A stretch of 64,000 bases of DNA from Clostridium putrefaciens (GTDB taxonomy: Bacteria > Bacillota > Clostridia > Clostridiales > Clostridiaceae): the NCBI RefSeq assembly GCF_900461105.1, contig NZ_UFWZ01000001.1, positions 2,232,001 through 2,296,000 of the forward strand. The letters run 5' to 3'. Both the position numbers and the translations under genes were made by a program. How positions within the stretch are numbered: the stretch's first letter is position 1; each line of letters begins with the position of its first letter. The notes under the pieces are model-generated. The model did no database searches. It worked only from the letters and a program-made list of their open reading frames with translations, and was not told the origin of the DNA. Below, in pieces: positions 33,886-43,397 of the stretch.

Positions 33886-33936
33886 ATCTTTAAAATAACA
33901 GTTAAAGTATTATTACTCCTAAGTTATTTTAAAGAT
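33886..33936 (-). promoter_or_regulatory. Perfect 14-bp hairpin in the selA leader
   Basis: ATCTTTAAAATAAC (33886-33899) pairs perfectly with GTTATTTTAAAGAT (33923-33936), loop 23 bases. On the selA mRNA it ends about 9 bases before GGAGG. It is AT-rich, so stability is moderate. It may control selAB translation or mark a weak terminator after selD. Confidence 0.5.
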
Positions 33937-34030
33937 TCCTAAACTACCGTTATATATACCTTATATATAATTTTTTTATTTATAATTTTTATTTATACAC
34001 TACTAAGTATTTATCTAATCCCTATAGTTT

Positions 34031-35059
34031 CTATACTACTATTATATCTACGTCACCTTTAGGTAACACTTCACCTATTATGCTTGACTTTATGTCTAGC
34101 TTATCTAGGCTTTTCATTATTTCTGCCGCTGTTTCTTCATTGCAGCTCACAAGAAGTCCACCTGAAGTTTGAGGATCAAATAGTATATCTTCCATCCATG
34201 TATCTACATTATCTAATTTGTACTTACCTTTTATAAATTCTCTATTTTTGTAACTTCCCTCTGGAACTAGTCCCATACTAGCATATTCTTTAGCTTCTTC
34301 TATATAAGGAACCTTGTCTTTATATATCTTTAAAGTTACATCAGACCCTTTTGCCATCTCAAATCCATGTCCCATAAGTCCAAAGCCAGTAATATCAGTA
34401 CATGCGCTTATATCTTTACCCATAATAGCTTCTGCTGCATATTTATTAAGGGTTACCATTACCTTAACTGCCATGTCATAAGCCTTTTTACTAGCCATTT
34501 CTCCCTTTATTGCTGTATTTAATATTCCAAGTCCTAAAGGCTTCGTTAATATTAAAACTTCGCCTTCTTTGCATCCATAATTTTTCCATACCTTATCTGG
34601 GTGAACTGTCCCTGTAACAGATAGTCCAAATTTAGGTTCATCATCTTGAACTGAATGGCCTCCTACTACTACAGCACCTGATTCTAATACCTTATCTGCT
34701 CCACCTTTTAATATTTCCCCTAAAACTTCAATAGGAAGGCAGTTCGGAAAACAAACTATGTTTAATGCCACTATAGGCTTTCCTCCCATTGCATAAACAT
34801 CGCTTAATGAATTAGATGCAGCAATTTGCCCAAAGGTATAAGGATCATCTACAACTGGTGTAAAAAAGTCTAAAGTTTGTATTGTTGCTATATCATCACT
34901 TAATTTATAAACTGCTGCATCGTCACTGGTTTCTATACCTACAATTAAATTATCATCTTTCATCTTAGGTAATTTATCTAATATTTTCGAAAGGGTCTCC
35001 GGCCCTATTTTAGCTGCTCATCCTGAGGTTTTTGCGTATTGTGTAAGTTTAACGTCCAT
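34031..35059 (-). CDS. selD: Selenide, water dikinase SelD with in-frame UGA (selenoprotein)
   Basis: The gene runs from ATG 35059 to 34031 with one in-frame TGA at 35020-35018 (codon 14): [23 protein letters not shown]. SelD makes selenophosphate from selenide and ATP, and the active-site residue at this place is Cys or Sec in known family members; here it must be Sec. The product is 342 residues. The Lys of GUAAK is kept, as are the glycine/Asp-rich ATP segments ([24 protein letters not shown]). A naive reading would begin only after the UGA at 34963 and lose the catalytic site. The hairpin after the UGA supports this reading. Confidence 0.95.
34992..35020 (-). promoter_or_regulatory. SECIS-like hairpin after the selD UGA
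   Basis: Eleven bases after UGA, AGGG-CCGGAGA-CCCT forms a 4-bp GC-rich stem with G-containing loop, at roughly the distance expected of bacterial SECIS elements. The short stem makes this a candidate only. Confidence 0.6.
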
Positions 35060-35232
35060 ATAATATCACCTCTTAATTAAATTTTCATTCTTCTTTATTA
35101 TATATTATTTGACATAAAGTTTAAAGGTAGAGTAACCTTTAAATCCTAAGCTTTTAAGATATGTCTAAATATTAACTATTTAATGTGTAAAATATTAATA
35201 TTTTTACGCTTTAAGCTTGCCTTGCATCTACC

Positions 35233-35850
35233 TTATCGTACATCTATCTTATCTTTAAACTTAGCTAAAGTTTTATCCCCTATACCACCAATATTTTTCA
35301 TATCTTCAACTGTTGAAAACCCACCACTACTTTCCCTGTAATCAATTATCTTACCTGCTGTAACCTCACCTACTCCAGGTAATTTCATAAGTTCTTCCTT
35401 TGTTGCACTATTTATATTTATAATTTCATCTTTACCTCCAGGCATTGCGGTTCCCCCTGATACAGGTCTTGAATTCCCATCTGTAGATGGTATTATGATA
35501 CAGTCCCCGTCTCTTAACTTTTTTGCTTGATTCACACTGTTTAAATCTCCTTTTTCTGTTATACCTCCAGCTTCTACAATAACATCTTTAACTATACTGT
35601 AATCTTCCATCACATAAACCTCTGGTTCTTTTACTTCTCCTTTTATTTCTACAGTTATCTTTTTCCCCTTAGGCTTTTCCTTATTTGCTACTGATTTAGT
35701 TTCCTCTACGGATTCTTTTTCTGATACAAATATGTCTTCATTGTTAACTTTAGGTTTTTGTATGAAGACTTTGTTTGCAATAAAGAATGCCATGAATATT
35801 ACTGAAATCATTGCTATACCTATATATTTCTCTTTGTTTTTTATCTTCAA
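35233..35850 (-). CDS. ComEA-like DNA-binding protein (SLBB + helix-hairpin-helix)
   Basis: A 205-residue protein with one N-terminal membrane anchor (IGIAMISVIFMAFFIANKVF), a charged linker, an SLBB-like domain (VEIKGEVKEPEVYVM...LRDGDCIIIP) and two C-terminal helix-hairpin-helix units (NINSATKEELMKLPGVGEVT; NIGGIGDKTLAKFKDKI). This is the ComEA layout; ComEA binds incoming DNA outside the membrane during transformation. No other competence genes are nearby, so natural competence cannot be claimed. It stands between selD and a divergent dacF. Confidence 0.88.
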   Translation of the reverse strand: MKIKNKEKYIGIAMISVIFMAFFIANKVFIQKPKVNNEDIFVSEKESVEETKSVANKEKPKGKKITVEIKGEVKEPEVYVMEDYSIVKDVIVEAGGITEKGDLNSVNQAKKLRDGDCIIIPSTDGNSRPVSGGTAMPGGKDEIININSATKEELMKLPGVGEVTAGKIIDYRESSGGFSTVEDMKNIGGIGDKTLAKFKDKIDVR

Positions 35851-36018
35851 TTTCTCATCTCCTTATACTCTTATAATTCATTATTGACTAAACATTATAA
35901 AATATATCGTAAAAGTTCCTTTTCTTTGTTATAATAATTTATACTATACTATTATATATCTTCATACTTTGTTATATTTTATGATACTTATAATGATATT
36001 AAAAGGATGGGTGAAATA

Positions 36019-37308
36019 ATGAAGAAAAGCTTTTTTTTGTTAATAGTGTTTATTCTACTCTGTAGTAATTCTTATACAGTAAAAGCTACTAATCTTAAAG
36101 ATCCTGAAATACATTCTAAAGGTGCTGTATTAATAGAAGCTAATACAGGAAAAATACTTTTTAACAAAAATGCAAAAGTTCCTATGGCACCAGCTTCAAC
36201 TACAAAGGTTATGACTGCAATACTAGTTTTAGAAAATACTACATTAAAGGATAAGGTTCTAATAGGTAAGAATCCACCTAATGCTGATGGAACTGCAATC
36301 GGCGTTAAAGAAGGGGAAGAGTTTACTGTAGAAGACCTTTTATATTCCCTGCTTTTAGACTCAGCTAATGATGCTGCTGAGGCTTTAGCTGAACATATAA
36401 GTGGAACTAATGAAAACTTTGCTAAACTTATGAATGAAAGAGCAAAAAGTATTGGCTGCGAAAATACCAACTTTAAAAATCCTAGTGGATTGTACGAGGA
36501 AGGTCACGTAACCACGGCTTATGATTTAGCGCTAATAACTAGGGAAGCTTATAAAAACCCAATATTTTTAAGAATAGAAGATGCACCGTTTTATAAGATA
36601 CCTTCAACTAATATTACTCCAGAAATAAGATGGGTAAACAATAAAAATTCATTAATTTTAAAAGACAGTAAATTCTTTTATGAAGAATGTGTAGGTGGTA
36701 AGACTGGCTATACTACACTTTCAAGGCATACTTATACAGCTATAGCTGAAAAAGATAATCAAAAACTTATACTAGCCTTTTTAGATGCACCCGATAAAGA
36801 CACATATTTCGCTGACTCTAAGAACCTTTTTGAATACGGTTTTTCTAGATATAAAACTTTTAAACTCTTTTCAAAAGGTGACAAGGTTTCAAGCTACTAT
36901 ATAGATAAAGATGTTTCTATACCCCTTTTAGCTACAAACGACTTTTATTATGTTGAAGACTTAAATACTTCAGGTAAAAATCACTCAAAAGATCCTGTAG
37001 GTAAAATACATTTAGAAGATAAAGACTTAACTAATGTAAGCTTTAATGAGGGAGATACAATAATTAATTCTAGAATAAACATTAACGAAAAGAACGTAGG
37101 AACCCTTGACCTATATAGTGGTATTACAAGAAATGCATCTTACATTTCAGTAGCTAAGAATTCTATTGACAAAGGCCTTTCTAAGTTCAAAGCTTCTTAC
37201 GTGTTAACACTTACAGGAATCTTCTTATTTGGTACAAGCCTTATTAGAAAAAGAATTAAACAAATTAACAACCATAATAAATACAAACACAAAAAAGCAG
37301 ATTTCTAA
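36019..37308 (+). CDS. dacF: D-alanyl-D-alanine carboxypeptidase (DacF/PBP5-like)
   Basis: A 429-residue secreted enzyme that trims the terminal D-Ala of peptidoglycan side chains. A signal peptide (MKKSFFLLIVFILLCSNSYT) leads to the three serine-peptidase motifs: PASTTK (SxxK), SAND (SxN) and GGKTGYT (KTG). The C-terminal PBP5-type beta domain ends in a hydrophobic stretch (YVLTLTGIFLFGTSLI) followed by basic residues, a membrane anchor. I chose the second ATG (36019) because GGATGGGTG lies before it. The gene ends inside its terminator. Confidence 0.9.
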   Translation: MKKSFFLLIVFILLCSNSYTVKATNLKDPEIHSKGAVLIEANTGKILFNKNAKVPMAPASTTKVMTAILVLENTTLKDKVLIGKNPPNADGTAIGVKEGEEFTVEDLLYSLLLDSANDAAEALAEHISGTNENFAKLMNERAKSIGCENTNFKNPSGLYEEGHVTTAYDLALITREAYKNPIFLRIEDAPFYKIPSTNITPEIRWVNNKNSLILKDSKFFYEECVGGKTGYTTLSRHTYTAIAEKDNQKLILAFLDAPDKDTYFADSKNLFEYGFSRYKTFKLFSKGDKVSSYYIDKDVSIPLLATNDFYYVEDLNTSGKNHSKDPVGKIHLEDKDLTNVSFNEGDTIINSRININEKNVGTLDLYSGITRNASYISVAKNSIDKGLSKFKASYVLTLTGIFLFGTSLIRKRIKQINNHNKYKHKKADF

Positions 37309-37323
37309 AAATCTGCTTTTTTT
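37291..37323. terminator. Bidirectional terminator between dacF and rluD
   Basis: AAAAAAGCAGATTT and AAATCTGCTTTTTT form a perfect stem with a very small loop, serving both convergent genes. The dacF stop codon lies inside the loop. Confidence 0.88.
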
Positions 37324-37350
37324 AATAAAAGTCTTTAAATTTATATAATA

Positions 37351-38247
37351 TTAAATTCTTAGTTGTTCCATCAAACTTTTAATATCCTCTGGAAGCTCTG
37401 ATGTTAGATTTATTATCTTCCCCGTTCGAGGGTGTGGAAATTCTAAGGCGTAAGCATGAAGTGCCTGCCTTTTTATAATTTCACTATCATCATATATGCT
37501 ATATAGTTCATCTCCATATATAGAATGTCCCATATGCTCTAGGTGTACCCTAATCTGGTGTGTCCTACCTGTTTCTAATATCAATTCTAGAAGTGTAGCC
37601 TCAGCATATCTTTCTTTAACCTTATAGTGAGTAACACTTTTTTGACCTCTTTCATCAACTACCCTTTTTATAAATTCTTCACCAGGGTAATAGATAGGTA
37701 AGTCTATAGTTCCAAAGTCTTCTTCAAAGGATCCATGAACTACAGCTCTATAATACTTTTTAAATTCAGGAAGCTTCATAGCTTCTGATAGTTTTGCATG
37801 TGAATATTGGTTTTTAGCTATTATTATAAGGCCCGATGTATTCATATCAAGTCTGCTAACAAGCCGTACTACAGATGCAGACTTATTTTCCTTAAAGTGA
37901 TATATTACTCCGTTAGATAGTGTACCTAGCTTATGCTTTCTAGTTGGATGCACTACCATAAAAGGTGGTTTATTTACTACTAACACATCTTCATCTTCAT
38001 AAACTATGTCTAAAGGCATATCCTCTGCCTCAATATTTTGGCTTTCTTTTTTGTTAATGTCTACGGATATATTTTCGCCTTCTTTTATAATGTGGTTTAA
38101 TTTAACTACATCACCATTTACCTTTATTCTACCCTCTGGTGCAGCTCCTCTTATTAGTCTACTTGAAAGGCCTTTATGGTGCTTTAAGTAGTCTCTTATC
38201 TTAAGTCCTACCGCTTCTTTTTCTACTATAAATTCTAAATTATTCAT
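37351..38247 (-). CDS. RluD-family pseudouridine synthase
   Basis: A 298-residue enzyme with an N-terminal S4 domain (GLKIRDYLKHHKGLSSRLIR) and a catalytic domain containing LVSRLDMNTSGLIIIAK, where the Asp is the catalytic residue. The end (ETGRTHQIRVHLEHMGHSIY) is the second family signature. Such enzymes isomerise uridines in rRNA or tRNA. The exact target cannot be assigned since Clostridia have several paralogues. It ends at the shared terminator with dacF and starts 14 bp after the LCP gene. Confidence 0.88.
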   Translation of the reverse strand: MNNLEFIVEKEAVGLKIRDYLKHHKGLSSRLIRGAAPEGRIKVNGDVVKLNHIIKEGENISVDINKKESQNIEAEDMPLDIVYEDEDVLVVNKPPFMVVHPTRKHKLGTLSNGVIYHFKENKSASVVRLVSRLDMNTSGLIIIAKNQYSHAKLSEAMKLPEFKKYYRAVVHGSFEEDFGTIDLPIYYPGEEFIKRVVDERGQKSVTHYKVKERYAEATLLELILETGRTHQIRVHLEHMGHSIYGDELYSIYDDSEIIKRQALHAYALEFPHPRTGKIINLTSELPEDIKSLMEQLRI

Positions 38248-38261
38248 CTTTAATACCTCGA

Positions 38262-39530
38262 TTAATTCTTTAAAGTCTTTTTATCTTCTCCAAGTATAAT
38301 TATTATATCAAAATCTCCCTGTTTTCCTTCTAGGGATTGAACACTTTTAATATTAAAATCCTGTTTTATTATACTTTTTAAGTCTTTATTATTATCTTTT
38401 ATATAAGCTTTACTCTCCATAAGTTTTTCTCCATTACCTATTATTATATTCTGATACCCAAGGTTTTTTAGCATACTAGAATATACTTTTGCAAGGCCCT
38501 CTACATTAGTTCCATTTAATACCTTCACCTTAAGTTTACTCTTATCAATGCCTCCGCTAGTAATAGATGATGCAGTTTTACTTACAGATTGTAATGATTG
38601 TAATGTATCTTTATTTTTATTTTTATCATATATAAAATATGAAATTCCTTTAATGTATTTAGGCTCTCCCTCTAGGATACAAAACTTTATATCCCTTGTA
38701 GATAATTCAATTCCTTTAGATCCATGTTTAATCATAGCACTAGGGGACATATTCGTTTCCACATTTTCTTCAATAACAGATAAGATTTTAGGTATTCTTA
38801 AGGGCATCATGGGACTTTTAATCTTCTTTGTTACCTTTTCCATGAATATATGCTGGTTTTTTATTCTACCAAGGTCACCTTCTGCAAGACCTGTTCCATC
38901 GTTGTTTTTTCTCCACCTAAAAAATTCTTCTGACTTTTTACCATCAAGGTGGATACCTCTTCCTTTTTTAAAATCAATGTGAAGATCTTGGCCTTCATCA
39001 TCGTAGTTCATATCTTCCTCTATATCTATATTCACTCCACCTATAGCATCTATAAATTTTGTGAAAGCTTTATAATCTAACTTAATGTAATAATTTATTG
39101 TCGTATCTAGCATATTTTCTACTACTTCAATGGTCTTTTTAGCTCCTCCAAAGGCATAAGCTGAATTTATTTTTATATCTTTATTATTTATTTTTATCTT
39201 TGTATCCCTAGGTATGGATATAACTTTTATATCCTTTTCACTAGGATTGTAATGGAGGATCATCATAGAATCTGTTCTTTTTATATCCTCATTTTCCTTT
39301 ATATTAGGATCACCAATATCTACTCCTAAAATGAGTATGTTTATTGGCAGTGATCTTTTTGTATCTACAGGTTTTATAATTTTAGCCTGAGATTCAACCT
39401 TTTCGTTTAACTTTCTACTAGCTCCAAATAGATATAATACACCAATTAAAAAGATACAAATTACAACAGATAGTGCTATACATAAAAGTTTCTTTAATCT
39501 TCTTTTATTCATGCCTTCATCTATATCCAT
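38262..39530 (-). CDS. LytR-CpsA-Psr family cell-wall ligase
   Basis: A 422-residue protein with one N-terminal transmembrane helix (LLCIALSVVICIFLIGVLYL) and an extracellular LCP domain (NILILGVDIGDPNIKENED, SIPRDTKIKINNKDIKINSA, FTKFIDAIGGVNIDIEEDM). LCP enzymes attach glycopolymers to peptidoglycan. The C-terminal 110 residues carry a LytR_C-type segment (KVKVLNGTNVEGLAKVYSSM). GGAGT lies 6 bases before the ATG. It follows yqeK directly; rsfS, often found here, is not present. Confidence 0.85.
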   Translation of the reverse strand: MDIDEGMNKRRLKKLLCIALSVVICIFLIGVLYLFGASRKLNEKVESQAKIIKPVDTKRSLPINILILGVDIGDPNIKENEDIKRTDSMMILHYNPSEKDIKVISIPRDTKIKINNKDIKINSAYAFGGAKKTIEVVENMLDTTINYYIKLDYKAFTKFIDAIGGVNIDIEEDMNYDDEGQDLHIDFKKGRGIHLDGKKSEEFFRWRKNNDGTGLAEGDLGRIKNQHIFMEKVTKKIKSPMMPLRIPKILSVIEENVETNMSPSAMIKHGSKGIELSTRDIKFCILEGEPKYIKGISYFIYDKNKNKDTLQSLQSVSKTASSITSGGIDKSKLKVKVLNGTNVEGLAKVYSSMLKNLGYQNIIIGNGEKLMESKAYIKDNNKDLKSIIKQDFNIKSVQSLEGKQGDFDIIIILGEDKKTLKN

Positions 39531-39532
39531 AT

Positions 39533-40111
39533 TTAACTCCTATTTATTTTATTTTGTATTAAATAATTTCTTGCATTAACTGTTCCATTTAAAAGTATCT
39601 GACCTTTTTTAATTATATACCTTATGGTATGGTCCATAGCATAAAGTACTCCCTCATCTAAATCCTTTAATGCAATCATTCTAATATCTTGAACTCCTGG
39701 AAAGTCTCTATTAGGTTCTATATAATCTGAAAGGTAGATTATTTTCTCAAGTTTACTCATATTTTCTCTTCCTGTTGTATGATATGCAGCAGCATTAAAA
39801 ACGTCTTCATCTTCTATGCCCATTAATGTTTTACCTATTATAGCTCCTGCAAGTCCATGTAAAAGCACTGGTGCTTTAGACATTTCCTTATCTATTCTTA
39901 TTCCTTCTGATTTTATTATATATTCTATTTCTTTTACAGTTTTATTTTTTGCAGCATCATGTATAAGCGCTGCAAGTTTAGCCCTTTCTACATCCTCATC
40001 ATAAATCTTAGCTAACCTTTCTGCGGTACTTTCAACTCCAAGTACATGTAGGTACCTATCTTCTTTTAGGTTTTCTTTAAGGTATCTTTTTATTTCAGTT
40101 TCTGTCCACAT
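39533..40111 (-). CDS. yqeK: YqeK-type HD-domain hydrolase
   Basis: A 192-residue HD-domain protein. The metal-binding His of DRYLHVLGVEST, the HD of LAALIHDAAKN and the later VLLHGLAGAIIG and AYHTTGR residues are in place. YqeK proteins hydrolyse diadenosine tetraphosphate symmetrically. The ATG at 40111 has AAGGAG 9 bases upstream; an ATG three codons earlier touches that site. The gene lies directly after nadD, the usual arrangement, and ends three bases before the LCP gene. Confidence 0.88.
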   Translation of the reverse strand: MWTETEIKRYLKENLKEDRYLHVLGVESTAERLAKIYDEDVERAKLAALIHDAAKNKTVKEIEYIIKSEGIRIDKEMSKAPVLLHGLAGAIIGKTLMGIEDEDVFNAAAYHTTGRENMSKLEKIIYLSDYIEPNRDFPGVQDIRMIALKDLDEGVLYAMDHTIRYIIKKGQILLNGTVNARNYLIQNKINRS

Positions 40112-40124
40112 AAATAACATCTCC

Positions 40125-40724
40125 TTATTTATAAAGACCCATTGTCTTTATACAATCATATACCTCATAAGGCAAAAAATATTCTATGTTTATACCCTCT
40201 CTTATTCTATCCCTTATATAAGAAGAAGATATGTCTAAGTTCAATAAGTCAAGCCACAGTATTTCTATTTGAAATTCTCTTTCCACTTTACTCTTTTGTA
40301 CTAGAATATCTTCTTTATTATATGAAGGTCTATTAAATACTACTAAGGTGCAATCTTTTAATATGCACTCTATATTCTTCCAGCTATATATTTCCATTAA
40401 ACTATCTGCACCTACTATAAAATACAGTTTAGAATTGTCAATGGACTTAAAATGCTGAAGAGTTTCATAGCTATAACTATAACCTTTTTTAAAAATCTCA
40501 TAATCACTTATAGAAAATCTATTATAATCCTTTATAGCAATTTTAGTAAGTTCATATCTGACCTTTGGCTCTGTTACTTTACCCTCCTTTTTATGTGGAG
40601 GATTACCATTAGGGACAAATATTACCTCATCTAAGCAAAGTTGTCTTAAGGCCTCACTTGCTATATACATATGTGCTATATGTATAGGATCAAAGGTTCC
40701 ACCAAAAATGCCCTTAGACTTCAT
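40125..40724 (-). CDS. nadD: Nicotinate-nucleotide adenylyltransferase
   Basis: A 199-residue enzyme that makes deamido-NAD from nicotinate mononucleotide and ATP. The nucleotidyltransferase motif GGTFDPIHIAHM carries the (T/H)xxH catalytic pair, and the C-terminal SSSYIRDRIREG is the second ATP signature. VPNGNPPHKKE is the substrate loop. Its ribosome binding region follows yhbY with 35 bp between, and it precedes yqeK, as in most Firmicutes. Confidence 0.93.
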   Translation of the reverse strand: MKSKGIFGGTFDPIHIAHMYIASEALRQLCLDEVIFVPNGNPPHKKEGKVTEPKVRYELTKIAIKDYNRFSISDYEIFKKGYSYSYETLQHFKSIDNSKLYFIVGADSLMEIYSWKNIECILKDCTLVVFNRPSYNKEDILVQKSKVEREFQIEILWLDLLNLDISSSYIRDRIREGINIEYFLPYEVYDCIKTMGLYK

Positions 40725-40759
40725 ATTAACGCCTCACTTTTACATGATATTAAAAGGTT

Positions 40760-41050
40760 TTAAGGTAATTCAATCTTAGGTTTTTTAGTAGACTCTCTAT
40801 ATAAAACTACTTTGCTACCTATACACTGAACGCCATCTGCTCCTAATCTTTCACATATAATTCTAGAAGCTTCTTTTGGGTCAATATCGCTATTATTTAA
40901 AACTGTTATCTTTATTAATTCTCTAACTTCTAATGCTTCATCAATTTGTTTTAAAAAGGTATTTTCTATACCATTTTTTCCTAGTTGGAATATAGAATCT
41001 AATTTATTTCCAAGAGATCTTAAATAAGCTCTTTGCTTACTAGTAATCAA
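40760..41050 (-). CDS. yhbY: YhbY (CRS1-YhbY) RNA-binding protein
   Basis: A 96-residue CRM-domain protein associated with ribosome assembly. Family segments are TSKQRAYLRSLGNKLDSIFQ, LGKNGIENTFLKQIDEALEV, RELIKITVLNN and GVQCIGSKVVLYRES. I place the start at a TTG (41050), because AAGGAG is 8 bases upstream and family members usually begin MTSKQR; a GTG three codons earlier is also in frame but lies too close to the ribosome binding site. It directly follows obg. Confidence 0.85.
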   Translation of the reverse strand: MITSKQRAYLRSLGNKLDSIFQLGKNGIENTFLKQIDEALEVRELIKITVLNNSDIDPKEASRIICERLGADGVQCIGSKVVLYRESTKKPKIELP

Positions 41051-41066
41051 ATTTACCACTCCTTAA

Positions 41067-42350
41067 TTAATATAAGTATTCAAATTCAAAATTGTTAAGT
41101 CTTACAAGATCTCCATCCTCTATACCCATTTCTTTAAGTTCATTCAAAACACCTTTATTTTTTAGAACCTTATGGAAATATCTTAAAGAATCTGCATCAT
41201 TAACATTTACAGCTAAGAGTAATCTATCAACAAAGCTTCCTTGTATAACAAAAACTCTATCTTGTTCCTCTATAGTGTAATTAAATCTCTTGTATTCTAC
41301 TTCATATTTATCTTCTTCTGCTATTTCAAGTTGTACTACTGGTATGGTAGTTAAAGTTCTTGCTGCTTCTTTCATAAGATCTTCTACCCCTTCATTTGTA
41401 GCTGCAGATATCTTAAATACTTTATCATATCCCATTTCATTAAGCTTTAATACAAAGTTTTCGTAAACTTCTTCATCATATAGCATATCACTTTTGTTTG
41501 CTGCTATAATTTGAGGTCTATCCCAAAGTTTTACGTCATATTTTTTTAACTCTTCATTGATTTTTAAGAAGTCTTCTAGAGCATCTCTTCCTTCAACACC
41601 TGATATATCTACTACGTGGATAAGTACTCTGGTTCTTTCTATATGTCTTAAAAAGTCAAGTCCAAGACCTACGCCTTCTGCAGCACCTTCAATTATTCCT
41701 GGTATATCTGCTATAACAAAAGGTTCGATATTTTTTACACTTACCACTCCAAGATTTGGTCTTAATGTAGTAAAGTGATAATTAGCTATCTTTGGAGTTG
41801 CTTTAGATACCATAGATAACAAGGTAGACTTTCCTACATTTGGGAAACCTATAAGTCCTACATCTGCTAAAAGTTTTAATTCTAATAATATGGCTCTTTC
41901 TTCTCCTGGCATTCCAGGCTCTGCAAAGCTAGGTGCTTGCCTTGTAGGTGTAGTAAACTTAACGTTTCCTTTACCACCAGTTCCACCTCTTGCTACTACA
42001 TACTCTTGACCAGGATTTGATAAATCAACCATAACTTTTCCTGTCTCTTCATCCTTTATTATAGTACCCATAGGAACCTTTATATAAAGATTTTCTCCTC
42101 TTCTACCATAACATTTAGATCCTGAACCATCTTGACCTCTTTCTGCCGCATACTTTCTTTTATAGGTAAAATCAAGTAATGTAGTCATATTGCTTTCAGC
42201 AATAAGTATTACATCTCCACCATTTCCTCCGTCTCCGCCATCTGGTCCTCCAAGTGGTACATACTTTTCTCTTCTAAAAGATACTGATCCGTGTCCACCA
42301 TCTCCAGATTTAATAAATATTTTCGTTCTATCAATAAACAATTCTATCAC
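41067..42350 (-). CDS. obg: Obg GTPase
   Basis: A 427-residue GTPase involved in 50S assembly and stress signalling. The glycine-rich Obg domain ([20 protein letters not shown], then [10 protein letters not shown]) is followed by the G domain with [18 protein letters not shown] and NKSD, and the C-terminal OCT domain ([20 protein letters not shown]). It is separated from rpmA by a terminator, so it may have its own promoter in the 16-bp to 90-bp gap or rely on read-through. AGGAAGGTG precedes the ATG. Confidence 0.95.
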   Translation of the reverse strand: MIELFIDRTKIFIKSGDGGHGSVSFRREKYVPLGGPDGGDGGNGGDVILIAESNMTTLLDFTYKRKYAAERGQDGSGSKCYGRRGENLYIKVPMGTIIKDEETGKVMVDLSNPGQEYVVARGGTGGKGNVKFTTPTRQAPSFAEPGMPGEERAILLELKLLADVGLIGFPNVGKSTLLSMVSKATPKIANYHFTTLRPNLGVVSVKNIEPFVIADIPGIIEGAAEGVGLGLDFLRHIERTRVLIHVVDISGVEGRDALEDFLKINEELKKYDVKLWDRPQIIAANKSDMLYDEEVYENFVLKLNEMGYDKVFKISAATNEGVEDLMKEAARTLTTIPVVQLEIAEEDKYEVEYKRFNYTIEEQDRVFVIQGSFVDRLLLAVNVNDADSLRYFHKVLKNKGVLNELKEMGIEDGDLVRLNNFEFEYLY

Positions 42351-42404
42351 CTTCCTCTTTTTTTATTAATTTCTATCTAATATAGGCCTCAAAATAATGA
42401 ATTT

Positions 42405-42431
42405 TAAAAAAGCACCCACTAATGGGTGCTT
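42405..42431 (-). terminator. Terminator after rpmA
   Basis: AAGCACCCA and TGGGTGCTT form a perfect 9-bp stem (4-base loop) followed on the minus strand by six T. It ends, wholly or partly, the rplU-prp-rpmA transcript before obg. Confidence 0.85.
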
Positions 42432-42446
42432 AAAAAGCATCTAAAA

Positions 42447-42749
42447 TTATTCAGCTATTGCTTCTTGAACGTCAGCTGGGTAGACACTAGCTTTTTTTCT
42501 GTCTTTTCCCATTCTTTCGTATTTTACAACACCATCAGCTTTAGCGAATAAAGTATCGTCCTTACCTAAACCTACGTTAGTACCTGGGTGAATTTTAGTT
42601 CCCCTTTGTCTAACTAATATATTTCCTGCAAGAACAAACTCTCCATCTGAACATTTTACTCCAAGTCTTTTGGATTCAGAATCTCTACCATTTCTTGAGC
42701 TTCCTACTCCTTTTTTGTGAGCAAACAATTGAAGGTTCATAATTAGCAT
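42447..42749 (-). CDS. rpmA: Ribosomal protein L27 with cleavable N-terminal extension
   Basis: A 100-residue L27. The N-terminus reads [20 protein letters not shown]: in Firmicutes the leader ending in LQLF is cut by the protease Prp to expose AHKKG, which reaches the peptidyl-transferase centre. The rest ([40 protein letters not shown]) is standard L27. The ATG at 42749 is 9 bases after GGAGG; an ATG three codons later would also keep the leader. The gene follows prp by 4 bp. Confidence 0.97.
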   Translation of the reverse strand: MLIMNLQLFAHKKGVGSSRNGRDSESKRLGVKCSDGEFVLAGNILVRQRGTKIHPGTNVGLGKDDTLFAKADGVVKYERMGKDRKKASVYPADVQEAIAE

Positions 42750-42753
42750 AACA

Positions 42754-43080
42754 TTACACCTCCTCTATTTGTATGGTTATATATTTTACGTAACTTACAC
42801 TTATACTCTTCAAACTTTTAAAAAAGGTTTTTAAAAGAACTTGGCTCTTTTCTATATCTTGTATAGAATTGTCCTTTAAAGACATATGTAAAAACCCATC
42901 TTTTATATCATAATCTGATTTTATATACAAAACTTCTTCAAGACCTATCACAACTGATTGTGATAGTGCTGAAATAGCTGCGCAGACTATATCTTCACCT
43001 TTATCTGCATAATCTGAATGACCTTCTATTTTAAAAGCAATGAAATTATCATCTCTTTTTTGAAATAGTATGTTGGTCAT
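42754..43080 (-). CDS. prp: L27-processing cysteine protease Prp (YsxB)
   Basis: A 108-residue protein. The catalytic His is in [11 protein letters not shown] and the Cys in [12 protein letters not shown], the two conserved motifs of Prp. It removes the L27 N-terminal leader, an essential step in Firmicutes shown in Staphylococcus. Its place between rplU and rpmA is the canonical one. The start is two bases after the rplU stop, so expression is coupled to L21. Confidence 0.95.
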   Translation of the reverse strand: MTNILFQKRDDNFIAFKIEGHSDYADKGEDIVCAAISALSQSVVIGLEEVLYIKSDYDIKDGFLHMSLKDNSIQDIEKSQVLLKTFFKSLKSISVSYVKYITIQIEEV

Positions 43081-43082
43081 AA

Positions 43083-43397
43083 TTATGCTTCAATCTTTTC
43101 TATTGCTATTTTAGTATATGGTTGTCTGTGTCCTTGTTTCTTTCTATAGTCTTTTTTAGCTTTAAACTTAAAAACTACTATTTTCTTAGCTTTTCCTTGT
43201 GCTACAACTTTAGCAACAACTTTAGCTCCTTCAACAACAGGACTTCCTACAACTAACTTTCCTTCAGCATTTGTAACTGCAAGAATATCTGTTAATTCTA
43301 TTGTGGAATCTACTTCAGCTTCTATCTTTTCAACAAAAAGAACATCTCCTTCTTGAACTCTATACTGCTTTCCACCTGTTTTTAAAACTGCGTACAT
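43083..43397 (-). CDS. rplU: Ribosomal protein L21
   Basis: A 104-residue L21 beginning [20 protein letters not shown] and ending with the [20 protein letters not shown] segment. The ATG at 43397 has GGAGGTG 5-6 bases upstream; a GTG/ATG reading extending 10 codons upstream runs through the leader RNA and is not used. It is the first gene of the rplU-prp-rpmA unit and is preceded by a leader and promoter. Confidence 0.97.
   Translation of the reverse strand: MYAVLKTGGKQYRVQEGDVLFVEKIEAEVDSTIELTDILAVTNAEGKLVVGSPVVEGAKVVAKVVAQGKAKKIVVFKFKAKKDYRKKQGHRQPYTKIAIEKIEA

Noticed and set aside
35123-35147. TTTAAAGGT/ACCTTTAAA inverted repeat between comEA and selD
   Set aside because: A 9-bp stem without a T-run; might be a weak terminator or leader structure, but not enough to call.
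35060-35232. tRNA(Sec) gene expected near selD
   Set aside because: No cloverleaf with a long extra arm or UCA anticodon is visible here or near selAB; selC must lie elsewhere.
38262-40111. Missing rsfS next to yqeK and the LCP gene
   Set aside because: rsfS often lies here in Clostridia, but it may simply be elsewhere; absence from one window is not evidence of loss.
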